This document shows positions 41,630-50,895 of a stretch of DNA of 54,647 nucleotides, piece by piece. This DNA comes from Oribacterium sp. Its GTDB lineage: Bacteria > Bacillota_A > Clostridia > Lachnospirales > Lachnospiraceae. The position numbers were made by a program, and so were the translations under genes. The notes beneath the pieces were generated by a model. That model saw only the letters and a list, made by a program, of their open reading frames with translations, was not told the DNA's origin and did no database searches. The stretch spans positions 1 to 54,647 of the forward strand of contig JAGAXP010000190.1 in the NCBI GenBank assembly GCA_017940955.1. Direction: 5' to 3'. The first letter of the stretch is position 1, and every line of letters starts with the position of its first letter.

Positions 41630-43600
41630 ATGGGAGAGTCACTTACCAGAAAAATAATAAAATCACATTTTGAATCAGGATCCATGACACCGGGAGAGGA
41701 TGTGTTTGTAAAGGTTGATCAGACACTTACTCATGATATAAATGCGGTTATGACCTATCTTGCTTTTGAGCAGATCGGGCTTAAGAGGGCGCGTACGGAG
41801 ATTTCTGTTTCAAACCTGGACCATAACCTTCTTTATATCGATTACAAAACACCTGACGATCACATCTATCTTCGTACGGCAGCAGAAAAGTACGGTGTGT
41901 ATGTTTCGAGACCGGGTAACGGAATATGCCATATGATCCACACCTGCAGATTTGCGGCTCCGGGAAAGCTTCTTATGGGTGGAGATTCACATACACCTTC
42001 AAGCGGAGCGGTGGGATGTCTTTCCATCGGCGTAGGCGGAATGGATGTGGCTACTGCCATGACAGGACTTCCCATGAGACTGACCATGCCGAAGGTTGTT
42101 AAGGTAAACCTCACCGGTCATCTTCGCCCGGGTGTAAATGCCAAGGAAGTAGTTCTCGAGATGCTGAGAAGAGTAACAATCAAGGGCGGACTCGGAAAGG
42201 TATTCGAGTATGTGGGACCGGGTGTAGAAACGCTTGAAGTTCCGGAGCGTCTTACCATTGCCAACATGGGTGCAGAGATGGGAGCAACCACTTCCATCTT
42301 CCCCGCTGATAATGTGGTTAAGAAATTTATGGAAGCTCAGGACAGAGGCAGTGAATTTGTTGAGATAGGACCGGACACAGATGCTGAGTATGATGAGGTC
42401 ATGGAGCTTGATCTTTCTTCACTTGAACCTCTTATCGCCCTTCCGCACCAGCCGGACAATGTTGTTCCCATCAGTTCGTTAAAGGAACATCCTGTAGTAC
42501 ATCAGGTATTCATGGGTTCCTGCACAAACGGTTCTTATTCTGACTTCGCAAAGGCAGCCCTTGTAATGCAGGGCCACCATGTGGATGAGAATGTCCAGTG
42601 TACCGCAGGTATCGCAAGTAAGCAGATTTACAAGCAGCTTATGAAGGACGGTTATCTTGACATGCTCATTGATGCAGGTGTACGTATCATGGAGCTTAGC
42701 TGCGGTCCATGCTGTGCTATCGGTCAGGTGCCTCCTACAAACGGCATCGCAGTACGTACTTCAAACCGTAATTTCCGTGGACGTGCAGGTTCACCAAATG
42801 CCAATATCTACCTCGTATCACCTGAGTCCGCAGCAGCAACTGCAATAAAGGGAACCTTTGCTTCCGCATGGGATGTTATGGGAGAGGATGTAAAGAAGCT
42901 TGCAGAAGTTCATGAGCCGGATCACTATTTTGTTGATGATTCTATGCTCATAAAGCCGCTTCCTGAAGAAGAGGCTGAAAAGGTTGAGGTTGTTAAGGGG
43001 CCGAATATCGCAAGTCTTCCTGTACCTGAGAAGCCTGAGAAGAAGCTTGAGTGCAGAATCTCACTTAAGGGTCGTGACAATATCTCCACTGATGACATTA
43101 CCCCGGCAGGAGCGGAATTCTCCTCCATGAGATCAAACATTCCTCTCATGTCAAAGTATTGCTATCTTCGCTATGATCCTGAGTTTTCTGAGAGAGCAAG
43201 AAATCTCGGAAAGTCCATCATTATCGGCGGCGAGAACTATGGTCAGGGCTCATCCCGTGAGCACGCTGCCATCAATCCCATGTATCTCGGAGTAAAGTGT
43301 GTTATCGCCAAGAGCATTGCCCGCATTCACAAAGGTAATCTCATCAATCATGGTATCGTGCCCATGCTTTTTGAAAACAATGAGGATTATGACAAGCTTG
43401 AGCTTCTGGATGAACTTGAAATAGATAACTTCCCTGAGCAGATAAAGAGCCGAAAAGTCACTGTCCGTGACAAGACAAAGGGCTTAAGCTTCAACTGTAA
43501 GCTTGAGATTTCTGACGCCGAAATGGAGACCATACTTGACGGCGGACAGCTTCGTCACCTCAAGCAGCAGCTTGTGGACCGTGGCATAATAAAAGAATAA
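41630..43600 (+). CDS. acn: Aconitate hydratase (short bacterial type)
   Basis: The 656-residue protein is an aconitase-superfamily enzyme that interconverts citrate and isocitrate with a [4Fe-4S] cluster. Cluster ligands are visible in FMGSCTNGSYSDFAKA and MELSCGPCCAIGQVPPTNG. The swivelling C-terminal domain carries the catalytic-type GQGSSREHAAINPMYLG. Length fits the roughly 640-660-residue aconitases of clostridia rather than the 890-residue AcnA. AGGAGG six bases before ATG 41630 fixes the start. It is followed by a strong terminator and a LysR gene. With isocitrate dehydrogenase at 44945 it forms the route citrate to 2-oxoglutarate. Homoaconitase or isopropylmalate isomerase activity is less likely. 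Confidence 0.93.
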   Translation: MGESLTRKIIKSHFESGSMTPGEDVFVKVDQTLTHDINAVMTYLAFEQIGLKRARTEISVSNLDHNLLYIDYKTPDDHIYLRTAAEKYGVYVSRPGNGICHMIHTCRFAAPGKLLMGGDSHTPSSGAVGCLSIGVGGMDVATAMTGLPMRLTMPKVVKVNLTGHLRPGVNAKEVVLEMLRRVTIKGGLGKVFEYVGPGVETLEVPERLTIANMGAEMGATTSIFPADNVVKKFMEAQDRGSEFVEIGPDTDAEYDEVMELDLSSLEPLIALPHQPDNVVPISSLKEHPVVHQVFMGSCTNGSYSDFAKAALVMQGHHVDENVQCTAGIASKQIYKQLMKDGYLDMLIDAGVRIMELSCGPCCAIGQVPPTNGIAVRTSNRNFRGRAGSPNANIYLVSPESAAATAIKGTFASAWDVMGEDVKKLAEVHEPDHYFVDDSMLIKPLPEEEAEKVEVVKGPNIASLPVPEKPEKKLECRISLKGRDNISTDDITPAGAEFSSMRSNIPLMSKYCYLRYDPEFSERARNLGKSIIIGGENYGQGSSREHAAINPMYLGVKCVIAKSIARIHKGNLINHGIVPMLFENNEDYDKLELLDELEIDNFPEQIKSRKVTVRDKTKGLSFNCKLEISDAEMETILDGGQLRHLKQQLVDRGIIKE

Positions 43601-43643
43601 TCTGAATCATAATAATAAATAGAAATTAAAACAAAAAAGTATA

Positions 43644-43690
43644 ATAGTGCCAACGGGGACGATTCCGTGCCCCCGGTGGCACTATTGTTT
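43644..43690 (+). terminator. Rho-independent terminator of the aconitase gene
   Basis: ATAGTGCCA and CGGGG pair with CCCCG and TGGCACTAT in one long imperfect stem, followed by TGTTT. It lies about 45 bp after the stop codon. Confidence 0.85.
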
Positions 43691-43792
43691 CTGGCAATTT
43701 GTGTTATATTACGGATTAAAATGTTATGATGACTGTGATATAAAAACAGACGGAAATCTGCAGTATATATTTTGTAATTAAGGGGAGCATTT

Positions 43793-44665
43793 ATGAAAGA
43801 CAGTGACTGGAGAATAATAAACGCATTACATGAGACGCAAAGCATAACCAAGATTGCGGCAATGATGTATAAATCCCAGTCTGCCATTACAAAGAGGCTT
43901 CAGATAATGGAGCAGGAACTGGATTGCAGGATAGTGGAACGTACCCCTCTCGGAGTTGTTTTTACAAAAGAGGGAGAGTTTCTTTATAAAGAATCCGTAA
44001 AGCATATTGAATTTGAGAATGAAGTGACTGAAGGCCTCAGGCTGATAAAGGAACAGACTAAAGAAAATATCATCATAGGATCAGCGTATACTTACACTAA
44101 ATACACTTTATACGATGCACTTGATGATTTCGTGAAAAGTCATCACAATGTAAGCATTAGGGTGGTGAACAAGCAAAGTGATCTTCTCTACAACATGCTT
44201 ATGGAAGGAAAACTTGATGTTGCCTTTATACGTTCAGATTATACCGAGAATGTCTATCACGAGCTTGTGGACTACACTGACGGATATATCGTTTCCAGAA
44301 ATCCTGTTGAACTTTCAGAGCTTCCCCGAATGGAGCGGATCGCTTACCAGACAAACATTAAAACTGAACAGAAGATTTCGGAATGGTGGCAGGGGCAGTT
44401 CGGTACTGAGATACCGGAAGCTACAGAGGACGTGGGATATATTGAATTTGCTTACAGGACTATTGCAAGCGGAGATAAATATCTTCTCTGTTTTCTTCCG
44501 GATAATTTTATTAATGAATTCAATCTTTCACTTCAGCCTATGCTGAAGCCGGACGGAACCCGTTTGTCCAGAAAAACCTGGTTTATATACAAGAAGGAAA
44601 AGAACAGAAGAGCCATAGTGGACGAGCTCATAGCTTATGTGGATAAAAATGTAAAAATAAGGTGA
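43793..44665 (+). CDS. LysR-family transcriptional regulator between aconitase and isocitrate dehydrogenase
   Basis: The 290-residue protein has a winged helix-turn-helix (DWRIINALHETQSITKIAAM, MYKSQSAITKRLQIMEQELD) and the LysR effector domain (NIIIGSAYTYTKYTLYDALD, EGKLDVAFIRSDYTEN). In Bacillus the LysR-type CcpC controls aconitase in response to citrate; this protein's position suggests a similar role, but that is inference from context. It has its own AT-rich upstream region and an AAGGGGAGCATTT ribosome binding site. Confidence 0.9.
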   Translation: MKDSDWRIINALHETQSITKIAAMMYKSQSAITKRLQIMEQELDCRIVERTPLGVVFTKEGEFLYKESVKHIEFENEVTEGLRLIKEQTKENIIIGSAYTYTKYTLYDALDDFVKSHHNVSIRVVNKQSDLLYNMLMEGKLDVAFIRSDYTENVYHELVDYTDGYIVSRNPVELSELPRMERIAYQTNIKTEQKISEWWQGQFGTEIPEATEDVGYIEFAYRTIASGDKYLLCFLPDNFINEFNLSLQPMLKPDGTRLSRKTWFIYKKEKNRRAIVDELIAYVDKNVKIR

Positions 44666-44684
44666 TGCGTGGCTTTCTGCAATT

Positions 44685-44727
44685 AAGGTCTCTTCATATT
44701 CATGAAATGTGGATATGAAGGGGCTTT
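44685..44727 (+). terminator. Rho-independent terminator
   Basis: AAGGTCTCTTCATAT pairs with ATATGAAGGGGCTTT over 15 positions using three wobble pairs, 20 bp after the LysR stop codon. Confidence 0.7.
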
Positions 44728-44781
44728 AATAATATTTGGAACATAGAAAAATTCGTATGTTAGACATAATTAGATATATAT

Positions 44782-44810
44782 TTTACTATATAGATGTCTT
44801 CGCTTATAAT
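44782..44810 (+). promoter_or_regulatory. Sigma-A-type promoter of the isocitrate dehydrogenase gene
   Basis: TTTACT, a 17-base spacer, TATAAT. The leader of about 130 bases before the ATG holds no recognised riboswitch. Confidence 0.6.
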
Positions 44811-44944
44811 TTAAACATAGACAAATAAGGAACGACGTGAATAATTGTTAAATTTCATACAAAGTGAGTTCCGACCGTAGGCTTGAGCTGAGGGTTGGTA
44901 TTGCATGAATAGTTGAGTTTAGAGCAAAAAAGGAGAATGAATCT

Positions 44945-46120
44945 ATGGGTACAGAAGAACAGATCAAGGCAGCTGAAGCGAAATTTGGGGATCTCATCAG
45001 AGCAGAGCTTGCTCGTATCGAGACAATGAAAGAGGATAGCGAGATCAAGGATTTCTCGAAGCTTGATCACATCAGGATTGGTATCCTTCCCGGCGACGGA
45101 ATCGGACCTATCATCATGGAGCAGGCATTGAGAGTTGTCAATGAGCTTCTCAAGGAAGAGATAGCTTCAGGTAAGGTTGAGGTTCACATCATCGAGGGAA
45201 TGACCATCGAGAGAAGATCGGAGCTTAACCAGTCACTTCCCGATGACGTTATGGAGGAGTGCAAGAAGTGCGATGTTCTTGTTAAGGGACCTTTTGTGAC
45301 ACCGAGACCAGGTGATCCATGGCCAAACCTTCTTTCAGCTAATTCACTTCTCAGAAGAGGACTTAATCTTTTTGCAGCTGTTCGCCCTATCAAGATGCCG
45401 GACAGAAACATTGACTGGACCTTCTTCCGTGAGAATATCGAGGGTGAGTACATCCTTGGCAATAAGGGTATCGAGGTCAATGAAGACCTTGCCATCGATT
45501 TCAAGGTTCTTACAAAGCCGGGTGCAGAAAGAATCGCACGTGCTGCTTTTGAGTTTGCCAGAAAGAATGGCAAGAAGCATGTAACAGTTGTTACCAAGGC
45601 TAATATCGTAAAGCTTGTTGACGGTAACTTTGTAAAGACCGTTCATAGAATAGGTGAGGAAGAGTATCCCGATATCATCGTTGATGACAAGCTGGTTGAT
45701 GCTACAGCAGCCAAGATGCTTGATCCTGAGTTCAATAAGGATATGGAGGTAGTTGTTCTTCCTAACCTTTACGGTGATATCGTAACTGACGTTGCAGCAG
45801 AGCATCAGGGTGGACTCGGTACAGCTTCAAGCTCCAATATCGGAAACAAGTATGCTCTATTTGAGGCTATTCACGGAACAGCTCCATATCTTATGAGCCA
45901 CGGGCGCGGACATTATGCTAACCCCTGCTCACTTATCCGTGCAATGGGCGAGATGATGGCACATATCGGTTATGCTGACCGTAAGGCAATCCTTGATAAG
46001 GCTCTCGATATCACAACTGTAACAGAAAAGAAGATCGTTCTGACAACAGAGACAAAGGACGCTTCAACAGCTGAGTTTACAGATTACCTCATCGACACAA
46101 TAAAGGGTCTTGAGGGTTGA
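44945..46120 (+). CDS. icd: Isocitrate dehydrogenase
   Basis: The 391-residue protein belongs to the isocitrate/isopropylmalate dehydrogenase family. It shows IRIGILPGDGIGPIIMEQAL and the substrate loop NSLLRRGLNLFAAVRPIK, with Ser and Arg where isocitrate dehydrogenases bind substrate. Other motifs are FFRENIEGEYI, VTKANIVKLVDG, the NLYGDIVTDVAAEHQGGLG block and FEAIHGTAPYLMSHGRGHYA for the cofactor. It oxidises isocitrate to 2-oxoglutarate and CO2; NAD or NADP preference cannot be assigned safely. An N-terminal extension of about 40 residues precedes the domain. AAAGGAGAATGAATCT precedes the ATG. Codon use is strongly biased, as in the 2HCT gene, suggesting high expression. Confidence 0.9.
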   Translation: MGTEEQIKAAEAKFGDLIRAELARIETMKEDSEIKDFSKLDHIRIGILPGDGIGPIIMEQALRVVNELLKEEIASGKVEVHIIEGMTIERRSELNQSLPDDVMEECKKCDVLVKGPFVTPRPGDPWPNLLSANSLLRRGLNLFAAVRPIKMPDRNIDWTFFRENIEGEYILGNKGIEVNEDLAIDFKVLTKPGAERIARAAFEFARKNGKKHVTVVTKANIVKLVDGNFVKTVHRIGEEEYPDIIVDDKLVDATAAKMLDPEFNKDMEVVVLPNLYGDIVTDVAAEHQGGLGTASSSNIGNKYALFEAIHGTAPYLMSHGRGHYANPCSLIRAMGEMMAHIGYADRKAILDKALDITTVTEKKIVLTTETKDASTAEFTDYLIDTIKGLEG

Positions 46121-46197
46121 TGGCAGGATGTCATGCATTTAGAAGACGTGCTTCTTATGCGATAGGTTAAAAGTGTAAATATTCAAGCAAATAATGT

Positions 46198-46258
46198 AGT
46201 TCTGTATGAGCATGTTTTTCGGATTAATATTTCGGACTGTTCATACAGAACTTTTTTT
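46198..46258 (+). terminator. Rho-independent terminator of the isocitrate dehydrogenase gene
   Basis: AGTTCTGTATGA pairs with TCATACAGAACT (12 bp, perfect) across a long loop and is followed by seven T. It ends 20 bp before the next gene. Confidence 0.88.
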
Positions 46259-46277
46259 AAGCTGAGGAATACAAAAT

Positions 46278-47237
46278 ATGGAATATAAAGAATACAAATA
46301 CGTGCTTAAAATCGCAGAGCTTGGAAACCTCACAAAAGCAGCAGATGAACTTTTTATTTCTCAACCCTCCCTAAGCCATTACATAGCAAGGGTTGAGGAA
46401 GAACTGGGCGCAAAGATTTTCAATAGGAGTACTAATCCCATATCACTTACTCCCGCAGGTGAAAAATATTGTGAAACTGCAAGGATGATCCTGAATCTGG
46501 ATGAAAAGATGAAAAAAGAGGTTTCCGATATTACGGAGAATAAGTCTGGGGTTATCACCTTGGGGCTTTCACATGCCAGAGCTTCTTATATATTGCCCTA
46601 TATCATGCCGGAATTTCATAAAAAGTATCCGGGTATCGATATACGGACCAATGAACAGAAATCAAGTCTTGTGGAAGAATATGTCAGTAAGGGAAACTGT
46701 GATATGGGAGTTCTCCCACTGCCTCTTTCCGGAAAATACGAGCTTAAATCGGAATCGGTCATGAAGGAACAGCTTCTTCTGGTATCAGGATCGGAGCTTA
46801 TGCATGGTTTATCGGAAGAGGGCCGTAAATATGTGGATTTTTCCTCCCTAAGCGGTAAACAGTTCACGCTGCTTAAACAGGGACATGGAATACGTACAGC
46901 CCTTGAAACCATTTTTATGGAGCATGATATAAAACCCGGCAGAATCTTTGAAACCACAAGCAATGAAACTGCCTACAGACTCTCCACCGCTGGCATGGGC
47001 ATATCCATAGTTCCCGAGTCCACTGTGCTGCTATCCAGTCCTGTATCCAAGCCCTATATTTATTCCATTACAGAAAGGGGCCTTTACTGGCATATAGCGG
47101 CTGTTTACAAGGATGAGTATTATCTTACCGAACCTGAAAAGCATCTCGTAAAGCTGATGCAGGAAACATTTTCCGAAAGTAATGGGCCCATGAAGAGCTG
47201 CCATGCATTATATGACATGAAGTGTATGAAGAACTAA
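46278..47237 (+). CDS. LysR-family transcriptional regulator of the acid catabolism cluster
   Basis: The 319-residue protein has the LysR helix-turn-helix (YVLKIAELGNLTKAADELFI, SQPSLSHYIARVEEELGAKI) and effector domain (GVITLGLSHARASYILPYIM, KGNCDMGVLPLPLSGKYELK, TAGMGISIVPEST). It is co-directional with the five downstream genes, starting 172 bp before the dehydrogenase, and is the natural candidate regulator of that set. The inducer is unknown. Confidence 0.92.
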   Translation: MEYKEYKYVLKIAELGNLTKAADELFISQPSLSHYIARVEEELGAKIFNRSTNPISLTPAGEKYCETARMILNLDEKMKKEVSDITENKSGVITLGLSHARASYILPYIMPEFHKKYPGIDIRTNEQKSSLVEEYVSKGNCDMGVLPLPLSGKYELKSESVMKEQLLLVSGSELMHGLSEEGRKYVDFSSLSGKQFTLLKQGHGIRTALETIFMEHDIKPGRIFETTSNETAYRLSTAGMGISIVPESTVLLSSPVSKPYIYSITERGLYWHIAAVYKDEYYLTEPEKHLVKLMQETFSESNGPMKSCHALYDMKCMKN

Positions 47238-47408
47238 GCATTTCACGGGAGGAAAAAATAGCGATAACATTAAACCACAATAAATGAAACGGAAATCAAA
47301 GGAACAGGCTTGCAGAAGCCATTGAAGGACAGTAAGTGTTTTCTGCGAGACAAAATTTGAACCGTACAAAATCATGCAGGTCTTATACAGACGGAAAAGG
47401 AGAGAAAT

Positions 47409-48485
47409 ATGGTTTACAAGATTGGTTTATGTTATGGCGATGCTATCGGTCCTGAAATTGCAAAGGCTACAGAAGTTATCATGAAGGCTGCGGTAAAAAA
47501 GGTCGGTGTTGATGTAGAGTTCCCTGTATTCCCAATGGGCTGGGAAGGAATCGAGAAGTACGGTGATCCGGTTCCCCAGGTTACAAAGGACGGACTTAAG
47601 GAAGTTCACGGATGGGTGTTCGCACCTCATGATTCAGCTGCTTATCCCCCTGAGCAGTTTGCCAAGCTTAATCCTTCAGGCGAGATGAGACATTATTTTG
47701 ACCTTTACGCAAACAAGCGCCCCGCTAAGGTTTATCCCGGTGCAACAAGCCATGTTGGAGATAATGTTGACATCGTTGTATATCGTGAGAACACAGAGGG
47801 CTTCCTTCCCGACAGAAATATGTTCAAGGGTTATGGAGAGTTCATGCCAAACGAAGACATGGTTATCTCAACCTCAGTTATCACCCGCCAGGGAACAGAG
47901 CGTGTTGCAAGAGAAGCTTTCAAGACAGCAATGAAGCGTAAGAAGCATCTTACCATAGTTCACAAGGCCAATGTTGTAAAGTGGGCAGGCGATCTCTGGA
48001 GATCAACCATCAAGGAGCTTGGAGCTAAGGAGTTCCCCGAGGTAAGAATTGATGACTTCCATATCGATGCCATGACAGCTCATATCGTAAGACATCCTCA
48101 GGATTTTGATGTAATCATCTGCACAAATCTTTTCGGAGATATCGTTTCCGATCTCGCAGGAGAGCTTACAGGATCTCTTGGTCTTGGACCTGGAATCAAT
48201 ACCAACGATCATCAGTGTATGGCACAGGCTGCTCACGGTTCAGCTCCTGACATCGCAGGCCGAGACATTGCAAACCCTACAGGCCTTATGCTTTCAGCAT
48301 CCATGATGTTTGAGTGGCTGGCAGACCGCTATAATGATGAGAAGCTTACAAAGGTTTCAAAGCTTATGGAAGAGAGCATCCTTAAGTCCATGAAGGAAGG
48401 CTTTGTAACACCTGATATGAAGGGGACAGCAAGCTGCTCCGGCTATGCACAGCATATCGCAGAGATTATTGAAGCTGCAGAATAA
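47409..48485 (+). CDS. Isocitrate/isopropylmalate/tartrate-type beta-decarboxylating dehydrogenase
   Basis: The 358-residue protein has the family layout. It begins YKIGLCYGDAIGPEIAKATE, then NPSGEMRHYFDLYANKRP at the substrate loop, VVYRENTEGFLPDRN, IVHKANVVKWAGDLW, the metal-binding ICTNLFGDIVSDLAGELTG and AAHGSAPDIAGRDIANP for the nicotinamide cofactor. The substrate loop differs from the isocitrate dehydrogenase at 44945. It is also not a leuB, since no leucine genes are nearby. Given the DUF1537 kinase and aldolase beside it, a C4 substrate such as tartrate, malate or a phosphorylated tetronate is likely (inference). AAAAGGAGAGAAAT precedes the ATG. Confidence 0.85.
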   Translation: MVYKIGLCYGDAIGPEIAKATEVIMKAAVKKVGVDVEFPVFPMGWEGIEKYGDPVPQVTKDGLKEVHGWVFAPHDSAAYPPEQFAKLNPSGEMRHYFDLYANKRPAKVYPGATSHVGDNVDIVVYRENTEGFLPDRNMFKGYGEFMPNEDMVISTSVITRQGTERVAREAFKTAMKRKKHLTIVHKANVVKWAGDLWRSTIKELGAKEFPEVRIDDFHIDAMTAHIVRHPQDFDVIICTNLFGDIVSDLAGELTGSLGLGPGINTNDHQCMAQAAHGSAPDIAGRDIANPTGLMLSASMMFEWLADRYNDEKLTKVSKLMEESILKSMKEGFVTPDMKGTASCSGYAQHIAEIIEAAE

Positions 48486-48588
48486 AAAACGATCATTGTA
48501 ACAAAACAACGTAAACAAATAGGCCGGTTTTAATAGAACATCAAAGGTGATCATTGAACAAACCGGCTTATACAGATGGGAAAAGAAT

Positions 48589-49221
48589 ATGAATGAATTC
48601 AAAAAAGAACTGATCGAAACCGGCAAATGGATAATGGATAAACAGTTAACCTGGGGAACCAGCGGTAACATAAGTGTCAGAGATGGAGACAAGGTATATG
48701 TTACTGCCAGCGGAACGGTACTTGGTGATCTTCATGAGGAAGATATAAGTGTTGTGGATTTATCCGGAGAACTGATCGAAGGAAAGAAACCTTCAAAGGA
48801 AACGGGAATGCATCTTGAGGTTTACAGAAAGTGCCCTGAGGTTAATGCAGTTCTTCATGCAAGTCCATTCTGGACAACCTTCGCAGCATGTACCGACATA
48901 GACATTAAAACCAATCTTTTTATTGAGTCAATGTACTATGACGAAAAGATTCTTCATGTTCCGTACTTCCATGCCGGTTCAAAAGAACTTGCAAATGCGG
49001 TTTCAGAGGTTTGTGACGAGACACACGTTATCCTGATGGATCACCATGGAGTTCTCGTTTATGACAAAAATTTAGCTGAGTGCAGGTCTGCTCTTGAGGT
49101 TACAGACAATGTCTGTCGCATGAACATCATCGCCAGATCCTCGGGCATCAATCTGATGGAGCTGCCGGATGAAACTGTCAGTGATTTCCTGAATGGCGGA
49201 TACTACAAGAAGAGAAGATAG
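48589..49221 (+). CDS. Class II aldolase/adducin-family protein
   Basis: The 210-residue product has the fold motifs of L-fuculose-phosphate aldolase relatives: LTWGTSGNISVRDGDKVYVT, the catalytic-type Glu in PSKETGMHLEVY, NAVLHASPFWTTF and ILMDHHGVLVYDKN. In the family the third block is usually HxH with both His binding zinc; here the second is Ser (HAS), so one metal ligand appears replaced. OtnC-type members decarboxylate 3-oxo-tetronate 4-phosphate in C4 sugar acid pathways, which fits the neighbouring kinase. ATG 48589 follows GGGAAAAG; the frame runs back to 48547. A GCCGGTTT/AAACCGGC hairpin lies in its leader (about 48522-48568). Confidence 0.85.
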   Translation: MNEFKKELIETGKWIMDKQLTWGTSGNISVRDGDKVYVTASGTVLGDLHEEDISVVDLSGELIEGKKPSKETGMHLEVYRKCPEVNAVLHASPFWTTFAACTDIDIKTNLFIESMYYDEKILHVPYFHAGSKELANAVSEVCDETHVILMDHHGVLVYDKNLAECRSALEVTDNVCRMNIIARSSGINLMELPDETVSDFLNGGYYKKRR

Positions 49222-49230
49222 AAGCTTAAA

Positions 49231-49382
49231 CTGAGGGGTTCGAAACAGGATTTCGGATCCCTCAAAATTCTAAAATGATGAAATTATAAATGCGAAGTAC
49301 ACATATGCGGGATACGTGTTGAATTGTTTTTTCTGCACAGCAGGATAGCCGGACTCACTTTATGATTAAGTCCGGAAGTGGT
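49231..49382 (+). terminator. Two hairpins between aldolase and kinase genes
   Basis: A 14-bp stem (TGAGGGGTTCGAAA with TTTCGGATCCCTCA, 49231-49263) is followed by AAATTC rather than a T run. A second (CCGGACT/AGTCCGG, about 49350-49376) is followed by AAGTGGTTTTAT. They may weaken read-through and lower downstream expression rather than end the operon. Confidence 0.5.
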
Positions 49383-49454
49383 TTTATGGAATGATGAATA
49401 TTTACTATGGAAGGAGATGTCCGGATCCCGACAGCGGCCGGATCGATTGATGAT

Positions 49455-50744
49455 ATGGCAGAAATTTTTTTAGGTGTGGTAGCAGATGATTTTACAGGCG
49501 CATCCGATGCGGCATCAATGCTGTCTGAAGCCGGAGTTCCGACTGTTCTGTTTAACGGAATCCCGGAAAAGTCTCCGGAACTGAGACCGGATATAAGAGC
49601 TGTTGTTGTTGCTGAGAAGACCAGAACGATGCCTAAAGCTGAAGCCGTCAGTGAAATGCTGAAAGCATTTGACTGGCTTAAGAAAATCGGTGCTAAACAG
49701 CTGTATTTCAAGTATTGTGCAACTTTTGACTCTACGAGCGAAGGGAACATAGGACCGGTGGCGGATGCAGTGCTTGATGATTACGGAATTCCATCTACGG
49801 TGCTGGTACCCGCACTCCCGGTGAACGGCAGGATTGTGAAGCACGGAAAGCTGTATGTGAATGGTGTGCCTTTGGAAGAGAGTCATATGCGTAACCATCC
49901 ACTTACGCCTATGACAGAGTCATCCGTTAAAAAGCTTATAGAAATGCAGTCAAAGTACAGCGCCTGCGAGATATCTATAGAAGATATGGAGGGCGGACTA
50001 AAGTGGGAAAAATATCAAAAATTTAAAGAGTCTGTTTCCGGAGAAAAGCATTATATCATTCCTGATTTTTATGAGGATGTACATGGAGATCTTATAGCTG
50101 AGATATTTGGAGATATTCCGTTTCTGACAGGAGGTTCGGGATTATGCGGTGCACTGGGAAGAAGATATGTTAAGCTTCACGGTGCGGAAATTAAAGGTAC
50201 AGAGTTACGTAAAAATCAAAGCAATGATAAACGTGAAGGAAAAACCCTGCTTCTGGCCGGAAGCTGTTCGAAGATAACATTGGAACAGATAGATGACTAT
50301 AAAACAAAGAAAAATCCAAGTATCTTTATGGATCCTGTAATGCTTATGGAAGACAGGATAAGTGCGGCGGAGGTATTTACTCAGGCAGAAAACATGGGAG
50401 ACAGGGTGCTGGTTTACAGTTCACAAAAGCCTGAGGAAATGAAAAAGACTCAGAAACTCGGATTGGAAAAGGTTGCATCAAAAATAGAGACGGCAATGGG
50501 AACTTTGGCGAATGAGGCTGTCAAAAAAGGGTATGCCAATATAATTTCTGCCGGAGGAGAAACCTCCGGAGCAGTGACTAAAGCCTTAGGTTACAGTGCG
50601 TTTTATATCGGAAAAAGTGTTGCACCCGGAGTTCCGGTTATGACCCCGCTTGATAATGAAAAGCTTCGTATCGTGTTGAAGTCAGGCGGATTTGGTCAGA
50701 CTGATTTCTTCGAAAGAGCAATTAATTTGGTTTCTGAAACGTGA
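49455..50744 (+). CDS. DUF1537 four-carbon acid sugar kinase (OtnK/DtnK-like)
   Basis: The 429-residue product matches the DUF1537 kinase family in length and motifs. The N-terminal domain has FLGVVADDFTGASDAASMLS, YFKYCATFDSTSEGNIGPVA and VPALPVNGRIVKHGKLYVNG, binding the sugar acid. The C-terminal domain has LAGSCSKITLEQI and ISAGGETSGAVTKALGY, the nucleotide-binding glycine-rich part. Family members phosphorylate threonate, erythronate or 3-oxo-tetronate on the 4-position. ATG 49455 is chosen because family proteins start at this point; it lacks a clear ribosome binding site, and ATG 49407 is in frame. Confidence 0.9.
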   Translation: MAEIFLGVVADDFTGASDAASMLSEAGVPTVLFNGIPEKSPELRPDIRAVVVAEKTRTMPKAEAVSEMLKAFDWLKKIGAKQLYFKYCATFDSTSEGNIGPVADAVLDDYGIPSTVLVPALPVNGRIVKHGKLYVNGVPLEESHMRNHPLTPMTESSVKKLIEMQSKYSACEISIEDMEGGLKWEKYQKFKESVSGEKHYIIPDFYEDVHGDLIAEIFGDIPFLTGGSGLCGALGRRYVKLHGAEIKGTELRKNQSNDKREGKTLLLAGSCSKITLEQIDDYKTKKNPSIFMDPVMLMEDRISAAEVFTQAENMGDRVLVYSSQKPEEMKKTQKLGLEKVASKIETAMGTLANEAVKKGYANIISAGGETSGAVTKALGYSAFYIGKSVAPGVPVMTPLDNEKLRIVLKSGGFGQTDFFERAINLVSET

Positions 50745-50895
50745 TCGGGTGACTTGAATGGTATCAAGACCTTGTGGAACTATTGTGTTTTGATCTGATT
50801 ATATCTGCATCTGTGTGTCATTTATAAAGGCTTAGAAATCAGCTTTAGAAAAGAATATTTGAAACTATAGACCGGAGTTGGAGGAGGACGAAGAA

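Noticed and set aside
44945..46120. Isopropylmalate dehydrogenase (leuB)
   Set aside because: The NSLLRRGLNLF substrate loop fits isocitrate binding, and aconitase rather than leucine genes is adjacent.
49231..49382. Definite end of the operon between aldolase and kinase
   Set aside because: The hairpins lack a proper T run and the downstream genes fit the same pathway, so attenuation is as likely as termination.
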